Positions 24,843-38,537 of a stretch of 64,000 nt of DNA are shown here, one piece after another. Source of the DNA: Megamerina dolium (lineage: Eukaryota; Arthropoda; Insecta; Diptera; Megamerinidae); assembly GCA_963854835.1 (NCBI GenBank), contig OY978528.1, positions 7,534,242 to 7,598,241 on the forward strand. Reading direction: 5' to 3'. Within the stretch, counting starts at the first letter, position 1. Each line of letters begins with the position of its first letter. The translations under genes and the position numbers were made by a program. The notes under the pieces were generated by a model. The model searched no databases. It worked only from the letters and a program-made list of their open reading frames with translations, and was not told the origin of the DNA.

Positions 24843-26065
24843 TCTTTCTTCTTATGGGGCCATAACAACCGATGATGGATTTAGGCCGAACATATAAATC
24901 GGCGCCAGTCTTCTCTGTCTTCTTCCACCGGAGGTGGGGTCTTCCTCTTCTTCTGAATCCTCCAGGAAGTGTCGAATTAAATACCCACTTGGCTGGAGCG
25001 TCTTCTTCCATTCGCTCGCCTGACTATGCCAATGTCAACGTACAGCTCATACAGCTCATCGTTGTACCTCATTCGGTACTCGCCATTAACACAAATAGGT
25101 CCGAAGATCCTGCGCAGAACTTTTCTCTCGAAAACTCCAAACATCCTCTCATCCATGGTGGAAATTGTCCAATCTTCTGCGCCATATGTTAGGACAGGAA
25201 TAATGCGGGACAGTGTGATTTCCGATCTTCGAGAGAGAGCTCAACTACTCAATTGCTTACTCAGCCCAAAATGACACCTGTTAGCAAGAGTTATGCTACG
25301 CATCATCTCCAGGCTGACGCCATTACAGTTGTTGATGCTAGTTCCAAGCTTCAAAAGTGTAATTGTCAATAGCGACGTGTTTTCCAAGAAGCAGGGACTC
25401 TTTGTTTGTAGACACTAGGTACTTCGTCTTGCCCTCGTTCACCGTAAGACCCATTCGACGTGAATGCTGCACTAACTGCTCGCAAGTTGATACCGATTAT
25501 GTCAATATTGTCGGCATACGCCAACATCATGACACTTTTGTTGAAGATGGTGCCATTATGTCGGAAATCTGCAAATTTTCTCCATAATTATGTTGAAGAA
25601 GTCACACGATAACGAATCACCTTGTCTGGAACCTTCCCATTTTTCACTGCACAACGAGAGTTAAGCAGTGTCATTCTGCAAAGTCGAATGAGTTACAGCA
25701 GGTATACCAAATTCAGATATAGTTGTGTAGAGGTAATCCCTTATAGGATTGTCGAAAGTGGCTTTATAATCGACGAATAGGTGATGTGTGTGTCGATCTG
25801 TTTTTCTTGGGTCTTTTCCAGGATTTGGCGTGAAAATTTGATCGATGGTGGATTTATTCGGTCTGAAGCCACACTGATACGGTCCAATCAGGTTGCTGAG
25901 CATAGGCTTCAACCTTTCACACAGTACGCTCTATAGAACCTTGTATGCGATGCTCAGGAGACATATACCACGGTAGTTGGTGCAAATTGTGGGGTCTCCT
26001 TTCTTATGTATGGGGCAGAGAACATTGGTACTCCAATCATCGGGCATGCTTTCGTCCGACCATAT
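24843..26065 (-). repeat. RTE LINE fragment, longer and more diverged
   Basis: Aligns along its length with 57160-58560 of the intact RTE, from GGCCATAACAACCGA at the 3' end to CATCGGGCATGCTTTCGTCC at the 5' end. It includes reverse-transcriptase pieces (minus frames 25661-25912 and 25931-26140 keep IGPYQCGFRPNKSTIDQIF and CPIHKKGDPTICTNYRG). Stops and small deletions interrupt it, and the YADD region is broken. Confidence 0.88.
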
Positions 26066-26149
26066 AGATATTATACGGATCAAATATCTGCTAGTGCTTA
26101 ACAGAGCACAATTACGGACCATTGCCTGATAGGGAGGCATGCAGCTTGG

Positions 26150-26245
26150 CTAGTAATTGCGGCACCTAATTACTGTCGAAGTCTTGGCGACGAGAAGGAG
26201 ACTGCGTCTATAATTCACCTGGAGTGCATTTACTTTTAAACAGTG
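26150..26245 (+). repeat. Possible LINE 3'-region scrap
   Basis: One + frame reads NYCRSLGDEKETASIIHLEC, which resembles the Cys/His-containing region near the end of R1/Jockey/LOA-type reverse transcriptases. Too short to classify. Confidence 0.3.
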
Positions 26246-26249
26246 GATT

Positions 26250-27964
26250 TATTCAGTTTAATAGGTTCATTTGTTGCTACATCTTTCACATGCCTAGATT
26301 CTCTCAGTGCCCTCCATCTACATATATTGAAATTATAATTTCGCATAAATTAAATATATATAATTTTTCATAATTATAACACTTAATTTTTCATGATTAT
26401 ATGATAATTTATTATAGCTATTGCTTTTATTCAGCAAGTGATTTAAATTATCTCATGCCTTTATAACGCAATCTTAAATAAAAAACGATTTATCATCAAT
26501 TGATCGACACTTGATAATAGTATAATTATTAGTTAACAAGAAATTTTAAAAAATTATATATACAATATATTCAAAATAAAAACACTTAAATGCAAATTTT
26601 TATTATTTTTATTTTATCTTTTTGTGTCTTTAAAAAAAATAGAACAATAAAATTAAAAAATAATTTTTATAAAAAACAAAATTTAAAAAATATTTATTAA
26701 ATTTCAATATTTTTAAGTAAAAAATAAAAAGCTTTATTTACTTACGGTATTCATATTTACTCCTCCAATATACATACATGCTCTACTAGTACATGATCAT
26801 TCAAATTGATCACAATTAAGACGACAGCATCAATAACAATAATACAAAAGAAAAAACAAAAAAAAAGGCCAAGCCTGAAGCGTTGCTGTGCATGTAAGTA
26901 GTTAAATTTGTTAATTTCATGTCTAAATCAATACAAGAATTATACAAGCTTTACTGGTTCTGGTGGTTACAATTCATATGATGTGATCATGAGCGCACAT
27001 GAGCATTTCTTTTAATAAAAAATCAATTAAAATCAGTTGACGTTTTACTTCACACAGAGCATTGAGATTTTCATGTTGCAGCTGGTTGTTGATTATTATT
27101 ATTATTATTATTTTTATTTTTTTATTTTATATACAATATATGTGCTATAATAGTAATACATATATATTTCTATTATATAAATAGCATTTTGCAATATCTT
27201 GTAACTACGTAATAATTAGTTTAATTTATTGATCAATTGATATGATCATCGTAGACGAACAAATATGATTATAATCATCACTATGTGATCCACTAACAAT
27301 ATCGTATCATGAAGCACATAAAGAATATCAAGTGAATTAATACAACGTAACATTATTCGTTCGCCAATCTGATGTTGCGGCGCATAGTGTGTTAGTGTTG
27401 CAATTATGGTTGATGAAGTGATCGTGCATCCAATCATATAAAGCGTCTTAAAGTCTCACACAAGTGATCTTGTCAATATGTACAGTATGTGGTTATTGAA
27501 TAATGAACGTAGAGAGAGAATTTATTATTGAATTTCCATTTTGAACTCAAATAACAAAATGTGGAAAATGTAGTTTCGGCAATATCCAAGCTTCGATATC
27601 CTAAACCATTACGGGGCGACATACATTCTTTCGAAAAAAGAAAAAAAACGTTTTAGCTACAGATCGGCTTGATTTTCATCAGATATTGTCCATTTTCAAG
27701 CATAGTCGCACGTTGATAAATATAAGAGTATGAGCTGAGCATTCGTCCTATAGCTTATAGAGAAAGTCTCGTAAATAATTTTTTCTGCACAACAATTTTT
27801 CGAAATATACCGACCACTTGACTCCACTTCCTATTAGAATCTCCCACAAACTTTATGTCTCTATAAAATTTTTCCTCACCGCATCCAGAATGACTCGACA
27901 AGCATAAAATATAATATTTACCTCTATTTATTTTTGCTATTAAACATTTTTTTTTGCAAACTCT
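26250..27964. other. AT-rich spacer with a GATC-rich stretch
   Basis: No supported gene. Long A/T-rich sequence to about 26750. From about 26790 to 27480 I count eight GATC words (for example ATTGATCACAATT 26807, ATTGATCAATTG 27229, ATATGATCATCG 27240). (ATT)n at 27094-27113. Confidence 0.5.
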
Positions 27965-28990
27965 AAAGTGCTCCCCTAATACGTTTGGTTTACCGACGGA
28001 TCGAATACAGACGAAGGTACAGGTGCCGGGATTATGGTCCTAATACCCGCATATTTGTTGCAATGGGCTCGTGGCCAACTGTCTTCCAAACAGAAATACA
28101 TACCATAGAACTTTGTGCACGTCATCTACATGCCAAAGGGCTCAAACGAGCGCGCATTCTTATTTGCTCAGACAGCGAAGCTGCCATCAAATCACCCTAC
28201 TCATGGGAATTTTCCTCAAAACTAATCAACGAATGCTTTCTTATCCTACAAAAACTTTCCATGCGAAATAAGTTCACATTATCTTGGGTGCCGGGACACA
28301 ACGGAATTGAGGGCAATGAAGTGGCGGCCGAACTAGCGAGAGCTGGCTCGCCTTCTCAACTGACGGGTCCAGAACCTTTCTGCGGTATAAGCTGGGCAAC
28401 GGCCAAAGCTATGATAGAAAAAAAACATTACCACGACAAATACCTACTATAATGGACAAATTCGACAGGTCTCCGCCAAGCGAAAACCCTCATCAGCTTC
28501 GATGCAACTTTTGACAGAATTAGCCTTAGCAGAACAAATGTACGCCTAGTAATCGGCTATCTCTCAGGACATACGAGTAACTGGTTAAAATACCACCTAC
28601 ACAAAATGGGACTATCCTTTGGCACAAAATGTAGACTCTATATGGAGGAGGATGAAACATCGAACCATATCTTTTGTGAATGCCTAGCCTTGGCCAGGCT
28701 TCGTTTCAAACATTTTCAGCTAAGTTTCTCAACACCAGCTTCAATCATCAAAAGTTCGACAAGATCAATTTTATCCTTCATTAAAAAGATAGAGGAGATT
28801 CTAGGGTCATAGACGAGCTTGGGTACAAAAGATCTCGTTTGGTCGCAGTGCCCGTAACACTTGTGGTTGACCCTCAGAGGTATCAGCCGTAGAGCTTATA
28901 GCCTTTAATAGACCTCGGTCTGGTTTCGCGTGATCCACCTGATGAACAAGGATTATGTCCTTGCTCCAACGTCATGCTCTCTTTTTATTT
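27965..28990 (+). repeat. RNase-H-bearing LINE (I/LOA type), 5'-truncated
   Basis: The + strand starts inside the RNase H domain with WFTDGSN (first catalytic Asp). After a frameshift near 28035 it continues from GPNTRIFVAMGSWPTVFQTE to ICSDSEAA (the Glu and second Asp) and LSWVPGHNGIEGNEVAAELA. A stop at 28450 precedes the usual post-RNase-H region: GLRQAK, LSRTNVRLVIGYLSGH and CRLYMEEDETSNHIFCEC (28492-28812). RNase H of this type occurs in I, LOA and relatives. The reverse transcriptase and endonuclease are missing. Confidence 0.82.
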
Positions 28991-30840
28991 GAATTGATTT
29001 GAAAGAGCTCCCCTACAGATTTAACCTAAAGCACCTAAAAATCGAGAAATGACTCCATTGCTATCGATAAATACATGCCATAGTGGTGAGAAGTAGTACT
29101 GATCCCCAAATATTATAGCCTTCTTAATTTATTGACCACAATCTGTATGTGGGTATATTTACTCAACGTACATACACAAATTTATTTTATTATATTGTAC
29201 AGTATACAAGAAAAAAAAACCTTTTTATTTATTTTTTATATAACAAAAAAAAAAAAATAATAAAAATAATACATAAACATACGATTGATGGCCCATTGCG
29301 ATCATTTTACAAAGATCAAAGCAAAGACTCTTAAAAATGGCAAATTACTAAAGAAACAGAAAATGTTATGAATTGCTAATAATGGAACCCACAAACTATA
29401 AAACAATGATTGCACCATCACATCATACAAATTGGGTATATACAGTTTCACAAATATTGTAACTCACATACGAGTTACTTCTATCAAAACGCCATCAAGT
29501 GAACATGTTGGCAAGATCATTTTACCACTGTGTTCAAAAGAAGTTGACATCCTTGGCACGAGTTTCTGTTGTGTTGGTAGTTGTGTTCGTGGTATTATTT
29601 ACTGCCTCCATATATGCACTACAATTTGCAATGAAATTTTAATTTCGGCGTTGATCACACACACTCACACACAAAACGAAACAAGCTGATCGCTAAGTTT
29701 AGCCGATCGATCGTGTTAACAAAATTCACATAAATTGGATACATGACAATCACACTAATAATAAAATTAAATGAAAATTAAATATTGACAAGTGAGTAAA
29801 TTCGGTATAAATTTTCAACAGCAATCAACCAGTAAGCTAGCTAGCTAAGATATGATCAAAAATTTTAACTTCATCTGAAGGTTACACATTCTGTGTGTAA
29901 ATACTATGATATGCTACGATCAACGTCTTGTCCGAGTATTTTGCTTGTGATTTTCTTCGCATAATTACACACTACATAGAAATACATACTCGTATGTAGT
30001 GTATCTCAACAATTATTTGGTTGAATTTATTTAATAAAAATAATTTCGATAAAAAATAAAAATAATTTTATATATAAATAACGAACGTCTAAATCTACAA
30101 TACTGAAACGTGTTAGAAATTTTAAGTTTGTTGTTTTTTTTTTGTTTTGCTTGTAACCCTGTATTTAAGCGAAAACATTAAAGTATACGTTTTATGTTTA
30201 ATTGATCAACTAACCAACATGCAACCGTTACAAAAATATATACGTATACATATGTTTGGCAATTAAAAATTTTATTATTGCCACATCCTAAGTAATACGA
30301 GTACTGTACCTGCACTGCACTGGTAGGTACACCAGAAATATCGCAAAACTAGTAGACGACATATATTACATAATATATTTGAAAATATATAGTTTTTAAA
30401 TCTATTTATTACAGTGATTTATATCACTTATTAATAGACAGTAAATATATAATCCTTTTAATTTTAATACTGCATGTGTATGGAACTACTCATATGTATC
30501 ACTTTAGATTGCTGTGAAAATATATGAAAATATCGTACGACTATGATATAATCATGAAATAGTTAATTTATGCTGCGAGAATATTACGATGAATGAGTTT
30601 TGTTAGATTTTTACAAATATTCTCGAGGTCTTCAACAGGAATAATAGCATAGTGAACGTAGTGCATTAATGTTTTTATAAAACAGGTTGGCCTTAAATGG
30701 GTCACAATTATCACAGGACATTACTCATTTTTTCCTTCCTAACATTTTTCGTAATTAAACTTACCTTCTATCTCTACTTCCTATAGGGGCTCCCGGTAAA
30801 TATCTTCTGATGGGGTGAAACGTAAGGCGGACCCATATTA
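28991..30840. other. AT-rich spacer
   Basis: No supported gene. Includes AAGATCAAAGC at 29312-29322, a good match to the TCF/Pangolin site, and six GATC words between 29650 and 29930. Poly(A/T) runs elsewhere. Confidence 0.45.
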
Positions 30841-31993
30841 TTAGGTCAGTCCATAAGTTCGAGCGTTTTTCTTAGATGATTTTAAAATAAATAAAAAAGA
30901 AGTTTTCAGTATTTATTAATCAACGTTTGGGCAAATTTTTAAGTCCCTGCTCAAAAAATTGTTTATACTTAGAGCCAAAATACCTGTCGATATCCATTTT
31001 TATAGTTTCTTTTTTGGTATAGTTCTTATTACTTAAATGGGACTGAAGTCCGCGGAAAAGGTGATAATCGCAAGATGCAATATCCGGAGAGTATGGTGGA
31101 TGCGGCATTAGCTCCCATCCGAGCTCGTTCAGCTTGCGTAAGGTCTGTCTTGAAGTATGCGGGTTTACGTTGTCGTGGTGAAACAAAATTTTGCGTCTAT
31201 TGACTAAAGACGGTCTATTTTTTTTTCAAGTACTTCATTCAGTTTGAATAGTTGATGGGAATAATATGCAGCTGTGATCGTCTAGATTGGTTCCAGCAGA
31301 TCAAAATAAACGATACCGGCCATACCCCAACAAATAGACAGGAAAATATTCTTGGGATGAAGGCCATCTCTAGAGGTTGGTTCTGGTGTTTCATCTTTCT
31401 CTAACCATTTTGTACAGGACCCATTTTACGTCCCCAATAACAATACGGTTCAAAAAACTCTCATTTTCAAGCTGATAACACACATTCAATCTCTGCTGAA
31501 GGTTTACGACGGAAAATTTATACGGAACCCATTTTCCCCAGCTTTGGAACCTTGCTCAATTGAACCAGGTGCCTGTAAACTGTGCCATGTGATGAATTTA
31601 ACCTTCCAGACATCATATAAACTGTCAAACTTGGCTCAGCTTCCACGAGTCACAATCATCACTTCCGAATTTGGAAAACCACTTTTGCGTAATCCTTACA
31701 GTCACGGTATTCTGCCTATGAGCTGCGTTTATTTCTGGAGCAGCAGTTGTTGCATTTTTTTCACTTTTATAAAAAAAAATACAAAATATGCCTTTTATAC
31801 TCGTTCGATGATTCCATTTTATTTTTTAACAAAGCGTACTTCTATCAGCGATTAAAATCACTTGTTGAATGCACAATACATCAGAGAAAATAAAAATAGT
31901 TCCTTCATCTAAAACGAATCATTTTCTGTACGCAGAAAGCGCCTACTGTGAAACTATTGAAAAAATAACGCACGAACTTATGGACTGACCTGA
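30841..31993 (-). mobile_element. Mariner (DD34D) transposon, TA-flanked
   Basis: The termini read TTAGGTCAGTCCATAAGTTC at left and, as complement at right, TCAGGTCAGTCCATAAGTTC. Both are flanked by TA (30839-30840, 31994-31995). Length is 1153 bp. Transposase remnants lie on the minus strand, C terminus at left. The near-identical ends and readable C-terminal frame suggest moderate age. Confidence 0.93.
30920..31900 (-). pseudogene. Mariner transposase pseudogene
   Basis: The C-terminal 88 codons (31186 to 30920) are open, with FHHDN (second catalytic Asp) and CDYHLF (third Asp) separated by exactly 34 residues, and PYSPDIA between them. Upstream, pieces such as LHPKNIFLSICW and MAGIVYFDLLEPI are in frame only between stops. 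The N-terminal helix-turn-helix (about 31650-31900) is barely recognisable. Not translatable as a whole. Confidence 0.85.
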
Positions 31994-32089
31994 TAGTTCT
32001 TTTCGGTACATGCTTGCTCCCAATCTTCATCCTATAAGGAGGCTCCCCTACAAATTTCATGGTTTTATAAAATATGAAAATTTAGCATA

Positions 32090-32570
32090 TATAAAATAAT
32101 CCGAATAATCCAAAGTGACACATAGTCACTTGGTATCAGATCCGGACTACAAGGTGGATGCATAGAAACCTCCTAATCAAGCTCTTGGAGCTTCTGGTAT
32201 TTGTGGCCCGGTTTTGTTCTGTTAGAACATGGTTCCTCTCCTATTGGCCATAGCACGACGCTTCTGAGGGATTGTTTCCATAAGATGGTCCAATTGTTAA
32301 CAGTACAGGTCTAACATAAATAAAAAGTTTGGCCGTAGAGGAGATGATTCCATACCAATCCCACCAAAGAAACTCCAAAATCTTCCTGACCGTCAATCAG
32401 GTCTTGGCTACCGTTTATGCCGGCTCACTACGACTCTTTTCACTTGGCATTGTTGTAAGTGAACCAGTTTTCATTATCAGTCAATGGTTCGATATGGTTG
32501 CTATTAATCAGCGATTCGCAAATGGAAATTTGGTCCACTAGGTTACATATTGGTCGGATTCGACGATATT
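32090..32570 (-). pseudogene. Mariner remnant of a different lineage
   Basis: The minus strand reads MHPPCSPDLIPSDYVSLW (third catalytic Asp region) at about 32117-32170, preceded by QKLQELD, ANRRGTMF and LDHLMETIPQKRRAMANR. The order matches mariner transposases, but Asp 2 is lost. It lies about 100 bp from the previous element but differs in sequence. No termini found. Confidence 0.7.
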
Positions 32571-34440
32571 TACGATTTCTTGACATTTTCGATATCAGCA
32601 ATGAGACCATAAACATTACTTTTTTTCAATGTACTTGTTAATTTTTTACACTTGTCAATTCCAAGACCAAGTTTACACGTTTCTGTTGTTCAGTAACCTA
32701 TAGTAAAATTTTGTGTGACTATTATTTGACTATATTACCTATCATATATTTGACCATAGACCAATCTTTCGCATTGCTGTTGTGTAGTAGTCTATGAAAA
32801 ATCGACTCATACAAATTGAAGTAAGTCGGTTTCTACATTTCTACATTTTCTTCCAATACCTTCTTTTGATTCTTCGTTTTAACACAAAGACATAGGAAAT
32901 TAAAAAATAAGGACGAAGGATGGCAAAGAACAATTGATATTTTAACTTTTTCAAAAAACAAGAGGAAACAAAAACGTCTTTTATGTCAATTTCTTGAATT
33001 TTATGTTATGTCATTCTAACATATTAATAACTAAAAAGAGAACAAACAATATGAATTCTATTTTTGCAATGTCACATTTGAGCAAGACAAATCAGTTAGT
33101 GTTTTTAAATGTATGTGCGTAATTTTTGGTGTAATTAATGATTGGACATTTTATTATATTCATTTTAAAATTATTGCATAGAATTTGAAATGTCACAGTT
33201 TTACTATTGTTTGCATAAATTGTCATTCTTACCTTATTCATTATTATTAATGACTGACTGACAGGCTGACTGACTGTATTGTTACAAAGCAAGTTATTTA
33301 ACCTGGTTTGTATTCAAAAAATTTGTCAACTTGTACGCATAGAAAATGCTACTATTTTCAGTCTATTTTGATATATCTTGTATGAAATTCATTATTATTA
33401 TTTTTTTTTTTTTTTTTGATTTTATTGTTATTATTATTATTTGAGTGCTTTAAAAACGCCAGTGACTTTATTTATGCATTTATTTATTTATTTATTTATT
33501 CGAATGTATTGCGTCTCAAATCAATGCTTTTATTTATTTGTGCATAAAAGATGATCACGTTGACAATTTTATTGCAATTTAATGAAAACGCTATCGCTTT
33601 ATATTTGCATTTATTAAAAACAAAAACAATTTTAATCAAACAAAAAAAAAAATAAAAGAAGCAAAACATTAATCTCACGAGGTGTCAATAAATAACCGCT
33701 TCGGTGCAAAAATGTCAATAATAAGAACAAAATATATATGTAGATATGCATTTATAATGAATTTGTAAATATAAAACAACGGTTAAATCGTATGCGTAGC
33801 ATATATTTGCTATGCATATGCAATATTGATTTGAATCTTTATACTATGTACAGTTGAGATTAAACATTGAAATATTACACATTAGATATTAAATGTAAAG
33901 AAGGTCGAAGATGTTGCAAAGCAAATGTTTTAAAATTTGTTCGCAAATAATTGTAAATATATGCAATTTTGCAATTTTGCAAGACCAAGACGTCCATGTC
34001 GCTATTATAAACAAAAGTATATTTTCAAATAAACAATTAAAATAATAAAAACAATAAAAATAATAATAATTATAATAATAATAAGAATATTTTCGTGATT
34101 TTGTATATGATAATAAGGAAAAATATTTCCAACGTAGTCAGCTTGGCGACAATTATTGCTAATATTTCTTGATTGGTGTTATTAAAACAAACAAAAGATA
34201 AGCTGAGAATATTTTTATATAAAAAAACGTGTGTAGGAAAAAAATTGCAATTTATATGTAGTTGGTAGGCAATAGACCTATTAAGGCGTAGTGCATGGAA
34301 CCCAAATGCATTGACATCCTAGATAATTTTTAGTTCCAGAAATTTAATTCACGAAAAATAATTCGAGTACCGATTGAGCGATGTTTATTGAACCACGAAA
34401 TTGCAAATATTGCATAAAATCATAGCATCTGAAGTCCCCC
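32571..34440. other. AT-rich spacer
   Basis: No supported gene. Long T run at 33402-33417, TTTA repeats at 33480-33500, AAT-type repeats near 34040-34085. Confidence 0.5.
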
Positions 34441-34489
34441 AAAAGCTATAAATTTCTCATCGAGGATAGATTTTCTAATACATCAGAAA

Positions 34490-34655
34490 CCTCATTGGTT
34501 CACAGATCTTGTGTAGCACTTTTCTCTGCAAAAATTTCAAGCAACATTTCATCCAAGGTGCAAAGTGTTTTGTATGTGGGGACAGGCATGATGATATTCT
34601 TAAAGTGTGGGGTTTCCATACTTCAAAAAGAGAGGCTAGAGAGTTGAAAGCTTCC
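34490..34655 (-). repeat. Old RTE LINE fragment
   Basis: GATCTTGTGTAGCACTTTTC, ATTTCATCCAAGGTG and GGGGACAGGCATGATGA parallel 57510-57610 of the intact RTE in the same order and orientation, at clearly lower identity. Also AGAGAGGCTAGAGAGTTG against AGAGAGGGCTCGACTTCTC. Confidence 0.65.
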
Positions 34656-36039
34656 TCTTTTATTTTTATGATTCACTAGGATCCATAACGTTAAAATTGG
34701 GCAATTTATGTCCTCATTGGTTAACAAAATCTGTAGTATTGAGACCAATTATACTATAAATTGTTGTCTATCGTTAGATACATTCAAAAATCGGTTCAAT
34801 TTTCAAGCAGTTATGCTGGAGCAAGAATAGAAAAATTATGTAGAACAAATCAATTACCTACTTTTCCTTCAAAATCATCTAAAAAGGTTTAAATTTGAGT
34901 ATATAAATGCAAATATATTCGAAAGAACCTCAGTGTATCAGTAATGAAAGATATTAAGAACAACAACATTATACAATATATACAAAAATGCATACATACA
35001 TGTTGCAAAATAAACATGTTGCCAGACAACAGACCAATAGTCATAAGAAGATAAGTGAAGCAAAGCATTATGTAAAAGTAAAAAATACCTAAAAAAAAAA
35101 GGTTCTTATATATTAAATGAAAATGGAAAAATACAATAAGACCAAGAATATATAGCACCTACAGTCAGTTACAGTGTCATCATGTATTTTAAGTCAAAGA
35201 TATATGTATGTATATACAAGTACGTACTTATACTATACGAGTATATGCGTAATGTGTTATGTATGCACATGCAGTGGAAAAGAAATGAAACCCAAAATGT
35301 AAGCGGACATACGAATACGTGTAAGCATGTATCATATAAAGGGCAAGAATAACAAAAACAACAACAACAATATCTAGCTACAGTAGCAACATAAAATAAC
35401 CAACAACAGTAACAACATTTAAACGAAGCAATCACTTATTGTCCTGGTGTAAGACAGGTAGCTGCAGCAGCAGCAACAATAGTAATCATCAGCAACAATA
35501 AGAACAATAATAATACGAAGAGAAGAAGAAGAAAAAAGCAACACTGAAAATCAACATTAACACAACATACGTACATACTATACGTACGTATATAATTATG
35601 CTCAACCAAAGTTACCCAACAAGAAATGTTTGTCAATGGTGTCATACATAAGTCAGAAGCTTTTATATTACGTTAATTTAAAAAAAAAATTGCTTGGAAT
35701 ATATTTTTATTATAAAATGCATTATTCTGAAATTTTAGTTATCTAATTTTTTCATAAAAATAGTATTTCAGAAAAGATTTGATTAGCAATTCTCATGCAA
35801 AATAATCATTTTGTAAGGAAAAACTTAAAAAATGTTTTTCCTTTATTTTATCCAAGGCATTAATATGAAACTTTATGACTCATATATTTTATTTTTCTAA
35901 AAAGTGCCACATCTTCAAGTTTCAAGACGGGCGTTCCATAGAAATTTGTCAAATTGATTAAAAACATTGAAATTTATGGGTAAGATGAAGTTGAAATTTT
36001 CCGTAAAGTACTATTTATATTAAAAAATACAAATTTTAA
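34656..36039. other. Spacer with microsatellites
   Basis: No supported gene. CAA/CAG runs at 35355-35375, 35458-35480 and AAG at 35518-35535. Minus-strand frames here (35169-35645) are translations of these repeats. Confidence 0.55.
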
Positions 36040-36565
36040 AATTTCAAAGCGATGCGTTTAAAATTAATGATATCTTTCATATGAATTGATCGATTTTTCT
36101 TGAATAAAATTGCAATTTTATATGGAGACTATGTGTAGTAATAAACAAAATATCTTGAAATTTATAGGCGAGCACAATTTGAGCTAAAAAATATGTTAAG
36201 AGACGTTTCAAAGTGATACATTGAATACTAATGGTATCTTCCATATGAATTGTTAGATTTTTCTTGAATAAAATTGCAATTTTATATGAAGACTATGTGT
36301 AGTAATAAATAAAATGACTTAAAATTTATAGTGGAACACAATTTTACCAATAAAATACGTTAACTGACATTTCAACGTGATACGATGGTATCTTCTATAT
36401 GAATTGTTAGATTTTTCTTTAATGAAATTGATAATGAAATTTTCTATGGAGACTATGTGTACTAATGAAGAAAATAACTTGAAATTTTTGTTGGAGCACT
36501 AATTTAGTTAAAAAATATATTATGTGAAGTTTTCAAAGTGATGTATTGAAAAATAATGGTCATAC
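36040..36565. repeat. Tandem array, ~160-bp units, about 3.3 copies
   Basis: The segment TATGRAGACTATGTGTAGTA recurs at about 36122, 36284 and 36444. It is preceded each time by TATGAATTG(A/T)T and TTTTTCTTGAATAAAATTGC (altered in the last copy) and followed by GAAATTT and GAGCAC/GAACAC words. Spacing is about 160-162 bp. A partial earlier unit may start near 35940. Confidence 0.8.
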
Positions 36566-37679
36566 TCATACGATTTTATTATTATTTTTTTTTGTTTTTT
36601 TTTTGTTAATATATATTATATGTAATTTTATGTTTGTAGAACACTATTTTCGTAGACAAATTACATTCACAAACTGAGCTTTAACTGCCTTCTTATATGC
36701 CCTCTGAGTTCTAGAAGTTGTTCTATCTTCTGTCTCGTTGGACTATCTACTAGAATAGTGTTAAGTATTATACGAATAATCTCCATTACCTGTGTGCATA
36801 CCAAGTTAGCTAATAATTACTCAGTGATTTCATTGTCAGCAATAATTTCCTTGACGAAACAACACTATTCCATTAAGACGCACTTTCTTTCCGGGTATAC
36901 ACATTCGTATGTATATCCATATGTGCATATGTTAATATAAAATGTACACATCTTTGCACCATGCGTAAGCATAATTGCATACTCGTATTCGTACACTCTC
37001 ATACACATCACCGATTTCGATATCCCTTGACTCTATGTTAAAGACCAGCAGACAAATGATGGTGCAACATACAAATAAACATATAAAAAATAGCACTAAA
37101 AAGACATATAGCCAGAGCGAATCAGAGTCTCTGAAAAAAATAACAATAACTATAGCAACAACAACAATAGCAGGAAAGATATATACTATCATGTTTGTGT
37201 ATGAAACAAATAAGATCGTTTAAATGCACACTCGCATCTTCACACACACGTATGCCTATGTTGTATAGATTTTAACCTAAATGAAAAAGAAGGCAAAAAA
37301 CAAAAATACACAACAATAATGGACAAAAAAAATATTTACCCTCAAGACATATTGTATAGTAGTATATGTGTATGTATGAAGATATCTACAAAAAAAAAAA
37401 AAAAAAAATAAGAATCAGATAACATAATGTTTATTGTTTGTGTAGTAACCAATTTTTTTTTTCTTTTTTTTTTTTTGTTGGGGTCTTTTCGCCAATGTAG
37501 AACCTGCATAAAATGCAAGTGTTATGGATTATGAAAATTAAAAATACTATAACAACAATAACAACAACAACAACAAAATAAATATATATATAATTCAAGC
37601 AACAACAACAATTGTACCTCATACATATTTTTTTAGCCCCAACAACGATAGTCATGATTATGATGAGGGTAGAAAATAA
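36566..37679. other. AT-rich spacer
   Basis: No supported gene. Poly(A) at 37390-37408, poly(T) at 37453-37475, CAA repeats at 37550-37577. Open frames reflect these repeats. Confidence 0.5.
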
Positions 37680-38300
37680 ATGCAGATGATCATAGTTGAA
37701 CACAATGATCATTCAGAGACACTTTTAAATGTACATGCATACATATGAATGTATGTATATATGCATATATGGTTCTGTGTATTTAAAAATTATCGAAAAG
37801 ATCAACAAAATCAGTATGATTTAAAAAAAGTGATACTCTCAAAGAGTTTCAAGCGATCGCTTTGATAATTGCGTAAAAAATCTGTATCAATTTTAATACA
37901 AAGTAAAGATATGTGCACCTATTCGTTTATTTGTGTGAGTACGAACATCCTCAACAAGATCACCATGATCAATTTAATCACTTCGATTCAAGTTATCATT
38001 TCAATCTATTCTACATACACAGACTCAGGATTTTGAGGCGATTTAATACAATAATAATGCCAAATTAACTACAAATTACGATCGCAGATATATGTAAGTA
38101 TGTATCTTCTCGACCAAAGTGCAAGATCATTAAGATCACTGTGATAATTTTGATCATTGAGACTAGAAACAAAAAATAAATGAAACAGAAATTTGAGAAA
38201 ACTTATATAAATAAAGGGAAATTATCAAGATCACTTTGATCATACCCGATTATTTAATTATCCTCTAAAAGATGAAATGATCTTCATTGATTTTTAGAAA
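37680..38300. other. Non-coding block rich in GATC words
   Basis: Thirteen GATC tetramers by eye in about 620 bp, including CAAGATCACCATGATCAATT (37956), AAGATCATTAAGATCACTG (38124), CAAGATCACTTTGATCATAC (38227). Random expectation at this composition is under two. Often two sites 8-12 bp apart. Confidence 0.6.
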
Positions 38301-38537
38301 ATTTATTTTAAAAACACAAACTACTACCAATGCAATTGTAGTAAAAGCGAATAAAGGAAGGATATATTAAAATGTCTAATATACCACCGATTTGGGTAAT
38401 CCAGCAATGTATTTACTTAAACAAAATAACTATAGGAAATATAAAATAATATAATATACACTTATCACTATATCACCTATCATTATTACTATAATCATTT
38501 TTATTACAAAGACCAAAATACTGAACTAAATTGATAT

